Assembly: GCA_028868305.1 (NCBI GenBank)
Contig: JAGWUS010000033.1
Span: 1 to 41,743, forward strand
Reading direction: 5' to 3'
DNA length: 41,743 bases
DNA from: Burkholderiales bacterium
Lineage (GTDB): Bacteria; Pseudomonadota; Gammaproteobacteria; Burkholderiales; Burkholderiaceae_C
Of the stretch, positions 38,836-41,743 are shown piece by piece. The first letter of the stretch is position 1, and each line of letters starts with the position of its first letter. Position numbers and translations under genes: made by a program. The notes beneath the pieces are model-generated. The model was not told where the DNA came from and ran no database searches. It saw nothing but the letters and a program-made list of their open reading frames with translations.

Positions 38836-39839
38836 GCCTTTCCAACCCAACCTCAACGTCCCGTCGCACTGTGGTGCGAGCCCTGTGCGCTGTCGCCTGT
38901 GGCGCGGCTGCGCTGCTGGGCAGTTCCACAGCGATGGCACAGGCCTGGCCCAGCAAACCGGTCAAACTGGTGGTGCCCTTTGCCGCTGGCAGCGCCACTG
39001 ACCAGATTGCCCGCGCCTTTGCCGCCAAGCTTGCCGAGTCCTTGGGGCAGCCGATGGTGGTGGACAACAAACCTGGCGTCAACGGCATGCTCGGTGCTGA
39101 TGCCGTGGCCAAGGCTGCGCCAGATGGCTACACCATCCTGATCGGCACCAACAGCACCAATGCCGCGCTCAAAAGCCTGATGAAGCAGCTACCGTATGAC
39201 CAGGACACAGCATTCGCACCTGTGGCCTACCTGGGGCAACTGCCCCTGATCGTGGCGGTCAATAACGATGTGCCTGCCAAGACCCTGCGCGAGCTGGTCG
39301 ATATGGCCAAGGCCAAGCCCGGCCACATCACCTTTGCCAGTGCCAGCACCTCACAGCTGGTGTCCAGTGAAATGCTAGCCAGCATGGCAGGTGTCAAGTT
39401 GACCAATGTGCCCTACAAGAGTGGTCCGGCCGCCATGACCGACCTGATTGGGGGCCAGGTAAACATGTTCACCGCCGACTTTGGCGTGATGGTGCCCCAG
39501 GTCAAGGGCGGCAAGGTGCGCGCGCTGGCGGTGACTTCCACCAAGCGCTCGCCCCTGGTGCCAGACGTGCCCACGGTCAATGAGGCGTTGGGCCTGAAAG
39601 ACTACGAGCTGATTGCCTACTTTGCTGCCTTTGCTCCGGCCGGAACGCCGGTCGACATCATCAACAAGCTCAATGCCGCACTCAACGCTGCGGCCAGCAG
39701 CAAGGACATTCACGAGAAATTTGGTCCTATCGGTTTTGCGGTGGAAATCGGCACGCCGGACGCACTGGCCCAGCGCACCAGGGCGGAAACGGCCAAGTGG
39801 GCCAAGGCGATCAAGGACGCAAAGATTGAGGCGCAGTAG
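38832..39839 (+). CDS. Bug/TctC-family extracytoplasmic solute-binding protein
   Basis: A 335-residue periplasmic protein with a long Sec/Tat-like signal (TSTSRRTVVRALCAVACGAAAL..., cleavage near MAQA, about residue 36). The mature part starts WPSKPVKLVVPFAAGSATDQIAR, the hallmark of the Bug family, which is greatly expanded in Burkholderiales. It has the usual VPYKSGPAAMTDLIGGQV block. It probably binds a carboxylate. No TctAB membrane partners are present in the window. The twin Arg in the signal may be coincidental. Co-translated with the CoA-transferase; AGGAG lies before its ATG. Confidence 0.9.
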   Translation: MSLSNPTSTSRRTVVRALCAVACGAAALLGSSTAMAQAWPSKPVKLVVPFAAGSATDQIARAFAAKLAESLGQPMVVDNKPGVNGMLGADAVAKAAPDGYTILIGTNSTNAALKSLMKQLPYDQDTAFAPVAYLGQLPLIVAVNNDVPAKTLRELVDMAKAKPGHITFASASTSQLVSSEMLASMAGVKLTNVPYKSGPAAMTDLIGGQVNMFTADFGVMVPQVKGGKVRALAVTSTKRSPLVPDVPTVNEALGLKDYELIAYFAAFAPAGTPVDIINKLNAALNAAASSKDIHEKFGPIGFAVEIGTPDALAQRTRAETAKWAKAIKDAKIEAQ

Positions 39840-39872
39840 GGCTCAAGTGGCGCCTGCAATGTCACTGCGTTT

Positions 39873-39889
39873 GCTATAAAAATAGTAGC
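39873..39889. repeat. 17-nt hairpin repeat (copy 5) with conserved downstream flank
   Basis: GCTATAAAAATAGTAGC, in the gap between two convergent genes. The following bases include TGCGAGGGCTTT (to about 39916), similar to the flank of copy 2. As there, it lies just past the stop of a minus-strand gene. Confidence 0.6.
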
Positions 39890-39917
39890 ATTATATCCAG
39901 TCGCTGCGAGGGCTTTC

Positions 39918-41021
39918 TCAGCGCTGTTGCCACTTCATCGTCAAGACTGCCCCCGTCACAATGCCGGTCAAAGTCAACATCGAGCCCAGCGAGAGGGTGG
40001 ATATGCCGGACAAACCCTGGCCGACGGTGCAGCCCATTGCTGTGACGCCACCGAAACCCATCAGCACAGCCCCCACCAGTTGATTACGCAAGTCCTCCAG
40101 TGAGGCAAAGCCCTCCCACCGGAAAGTGCGCGTGCTGAGTGCATAGGCCAGGGAGCCGAGTACCACGCCGCTGACGGTGGCAATGCCGAATGTCATTCGC
40201 AAGGACTTATCGGTCCAAAGCATCAACATCTCCAGGCTGTAGGCGATCGGTGCAACAAAGCTGAATGACTCAATGGTGCGTGTATTGGTGCCGAAATAGG
40301 TCATTTCCAGCGTTTCGGGACTTTCGGCAAAACCGATATGCCCGGTGAGGTACCAACCGGCAACCACCAGCAGACCTAGTGTGATGGCCCCGAAAATTTG
40401 TATGGTGTTGGCGCGAAAACGCTTGTCCTTGAAAATAAAAGCCAGCAAGCCCAGCGACACGAAGCACAGCAGGGCTAACACGACAGTTTTTCCGGGCTGG
40501 CCAGTGAGCCGCGCAAGCAACTCCGCCAGGCTTTGGCTTTTCATGCCCAGGCCGGACAGGTCGACGGCGACGGGGTCGAGGTAGTTGGCCCGCCACTGGC
40601 CGAACAGGCCCTTGAGTGTCATATAGGAAGAGATGGAGATAAAGGTCAGTACAACCAGTGAACGCACGCTGCCACCACCGAGCCGAAGCAGATTTTTGTT
40701 TGCGCAGCCGCCAGCGATTGTCATGCCGATTCCAAATAGCGTTCCGCCGAGCAGCATGGATAGCCACGGGAGCACGGGCCGCTGGTAGACCGACTTGGAC
40801 AGGTCGACCAGATCAAAATAGTGCAGCAGGTTGGCCCCGGCCACCGCTACCGCAATGGCCAGCAGCCAGGTGCGCATACGTCCCCAGTGTTCCATGTTGA
40901 CGACATCTGAAATTGCACCCATGGTACAAAAGTTGGTCTTGCTGGCAACGATACCGAAAACAAAGGCCAGAGCGAAACCGCCCCATACGACCCACAGCGC
41001 CAGGTTGGTGATGTTCTCCAT
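39918..41021 (-). CDS. YeeE/YedE family transporter (TsuA-like thiosulfate permease)
   Basis: A 367-residue inner-membrane protein with about nine hydrophobic helices. It has the Sulf_transp repeats of the YeeE/YedE family: FCTMGAISD (C32), AGGCANKNLLRLG (C106) and MGCTVGQGLSG (C331). Conserved cysteines of this type relay thiosulfate through TsuA. It would import thiosulfate or a related sulfur species, which fits soxB elsewhere in the window. The ATG at 41021 has GGAG 9 bases upstream. It follows a disrupted unknown gene on the same strand. The family is certain and the substrate likely. Confidence 0.85.
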   Translation of the reverse strand: MENITNLALWVVWGGFALAFVFGIVASKTNFCTMGAISDVVNMEHWGRMRTWLLAIAVAVAGANLLHYFDLVDLSKSVYQRPVLPWLSMLLGGTLFGIGMTIAGGCANKNLLRLGGGSVRSLVVLTFISISSYMTLKGLFGQWRANYLDPVAVDLSGLGMKSQSLAELLARLTGQPGKTVVLALLCFVSLGLLAFIFKDKRFRANTIQIFGAITLGLLVVAGWYLTGHIGFAESPETLEMTYFGTNTRTIESFSFVAPIAYSLEMLMLWTDKSLRMTFGIATVSGVVLGSLAYALSTRTFRWEGFASLEDLRNQLVGAVLMGFGGVTAMGCTVGQGLSGISTLSLGSMLTLTGIVTGAVLTMKWQQR

Positions 41022-41043
41022 TCGGTTTTCTCCGTCAATGTTG

Positions 41044-41721
41044 TCAGGGTTGGGCAGCCAGGCGGCTCATGGTGTTCTGGATCACCAGAGGCGCATTGAT
41101 GATGCCCATGAACTTCCCCATGCCCAGGTCCGGTCAGGCCAGGGCGATGCGATAGCGCGCATGTAGAGAGTACACCTTGTTGTCAAGGTTGAAGAGATCA
41201 TAGGGCAGTGCGACAACGTCTTCTTTGCCCTTGATCTTGTTGAACCACCAGCCTTCACCACTGTTGGCGCTGTTCGTGTCGACACGGAACACGGCGATCT
41301 TCCGGTTGTGCATGATGATTTCATAGACCTTGCTGGCATCGCTCACATTTCTGGCAAGGTTGCCCTGCGCGCTGGCGATGGCTTCCTCAAAACTGGCATG
41401 GGTGACGAGTTCGCTGTTGCTGGAGTCGAAGCGCTCCATGCTGAGCATGTAGCGGTGGCCGGGCAGATCCTCCTCGTCTACGTTGCCGCCAAAGGGCTTG
41501 CCTTCCTACAGCGCCTGGACCAGCCTTGCTTGGGCCGCCTTCACTGCGGATTGGGCGCTGCCGAACTTGCCGCGAAAAAAGGCCCGATACCAATAGTCGG
41601 GGTCCAAGTAGGACACGGTGCCATTGTCGGGCAGGCCCTTGGGCGTGTATCGTTCGACAATGGTGAAACCGGCGGCCTGCCCGATGAAGATCATGAAAAA
41701 AGACAGAATCAGTCGCTTCAC
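41044..41721 (-). pseudogene. Exported hypothetical protein interrupted by in-frame stop codons
   Basis: A frame starting with GTG at 41721 encodes a signal-like N-terminus (MKRLILSFFMIFIGQAAGF). It is stopped by TAG at 41506-41508 after 71 residues. The same frame then continues with good protein-like sequence (EGKPFGGNVDEEDLPGHRYMLSMERF...) to TGA at 41134-41136, and beyond that to TGA at 41044-41046, just 22 bases before the transporter ATG. One base change each (TAG to CAG, TGA to TGG) would restore a single 225-codon gene. I do not recognise the family. It may be a recent pseudogene, a sequencing error, or two short genes. The second stop may be the true end. Confidence 0.6.
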
Positions 41722-41743
41722 GGCAATTCTCAGGATGGATGCA

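Overview
The window looks like a GC-rich betaproteobacterial chromosome, most likely Comamonadaceae and near Rhodoferax or Polaromonas. The evidence is the order of housekeeping genes (folD, FixJ-type regulator, PAS kinase, divergent aceE-aceF-lpdA), a pyruvate dehydrogenase whose E3 carries its own lipoyl domain, a Bug-type binding protein, and a dispersed 17-nt hairpin repeat. I see no rRNA, tRNA, phage, insertion sequence or CRISPR, and no gap over 300 bases without a gene.

Layout. 1-609 is the 3' end of soxB (thiosulfate oxidation). 612-9593 holds mostly envelope and signalling genes: a DUF3422 protein, a PilZ flagellar brake and an alpha/beta hydrolase on the minus strand, a lipoprotein, an L-2-hydroxyglutarate-oxidase-like flavoprotein, a DUF4394 lipoprotein, a cupredoxin-like protein, an EAL phosphodiesterase with a degenerate GGDEF, and a small unknown protein. 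9666-18422 is housekeeping: pyrD and rpiA diverge, followed by a minus-strand run of PAS kinase, FixJ-type regulator, folD, oligopeptidase A and a DUF4124/glutaredoxin protein. 18601-24895 is the pyruvate dehydrogenase operon, closed by a strong terminator.

25154-37503 is the most interesting part. It encodes a sugar ABC importer (binding protein, two permeases, ATPase), a GH31 glycosidase, a flavin reductase, an aldo/keto reductase, an SsuD-like flavin monooxygenase and a GntR/UTRA regulator. This set matches part for part the sulfoquinovose monooxygenase (sulfo-SMO) pathway known from Agrobacterium: import of sulfoquinovose or its glycoside, glycoside cleavage, oxidative removal of sulfite to give 6-oxo-glucose, then reduction to glucose. 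The version here has unusual features. A Gfo/Idh/MocA protein sits upstream and could be an NAD-dependent (GH188-like) sulfoquinovosidase. The GH31 enzyme does not look like the YihQ-type sulfoquinovosidase. A glucuronoyl-esterase-like hydrolase lies between them.

37630-39839 holds a class III CoA-transferase overlapping a Bug/TctC binding protein. 39918-41021 is a YeeE/YedE (TsuA-like) thiosulfate transporter, preceded in its transcription direction by an unknown gene with an in-frame amber codon. With soxB at one end, the thiosulfate transporter at the other and a sulfite-releasing pathway between, the organism may take carbon from sulfoquinovose and oxidise the sulfur. That link is inference.
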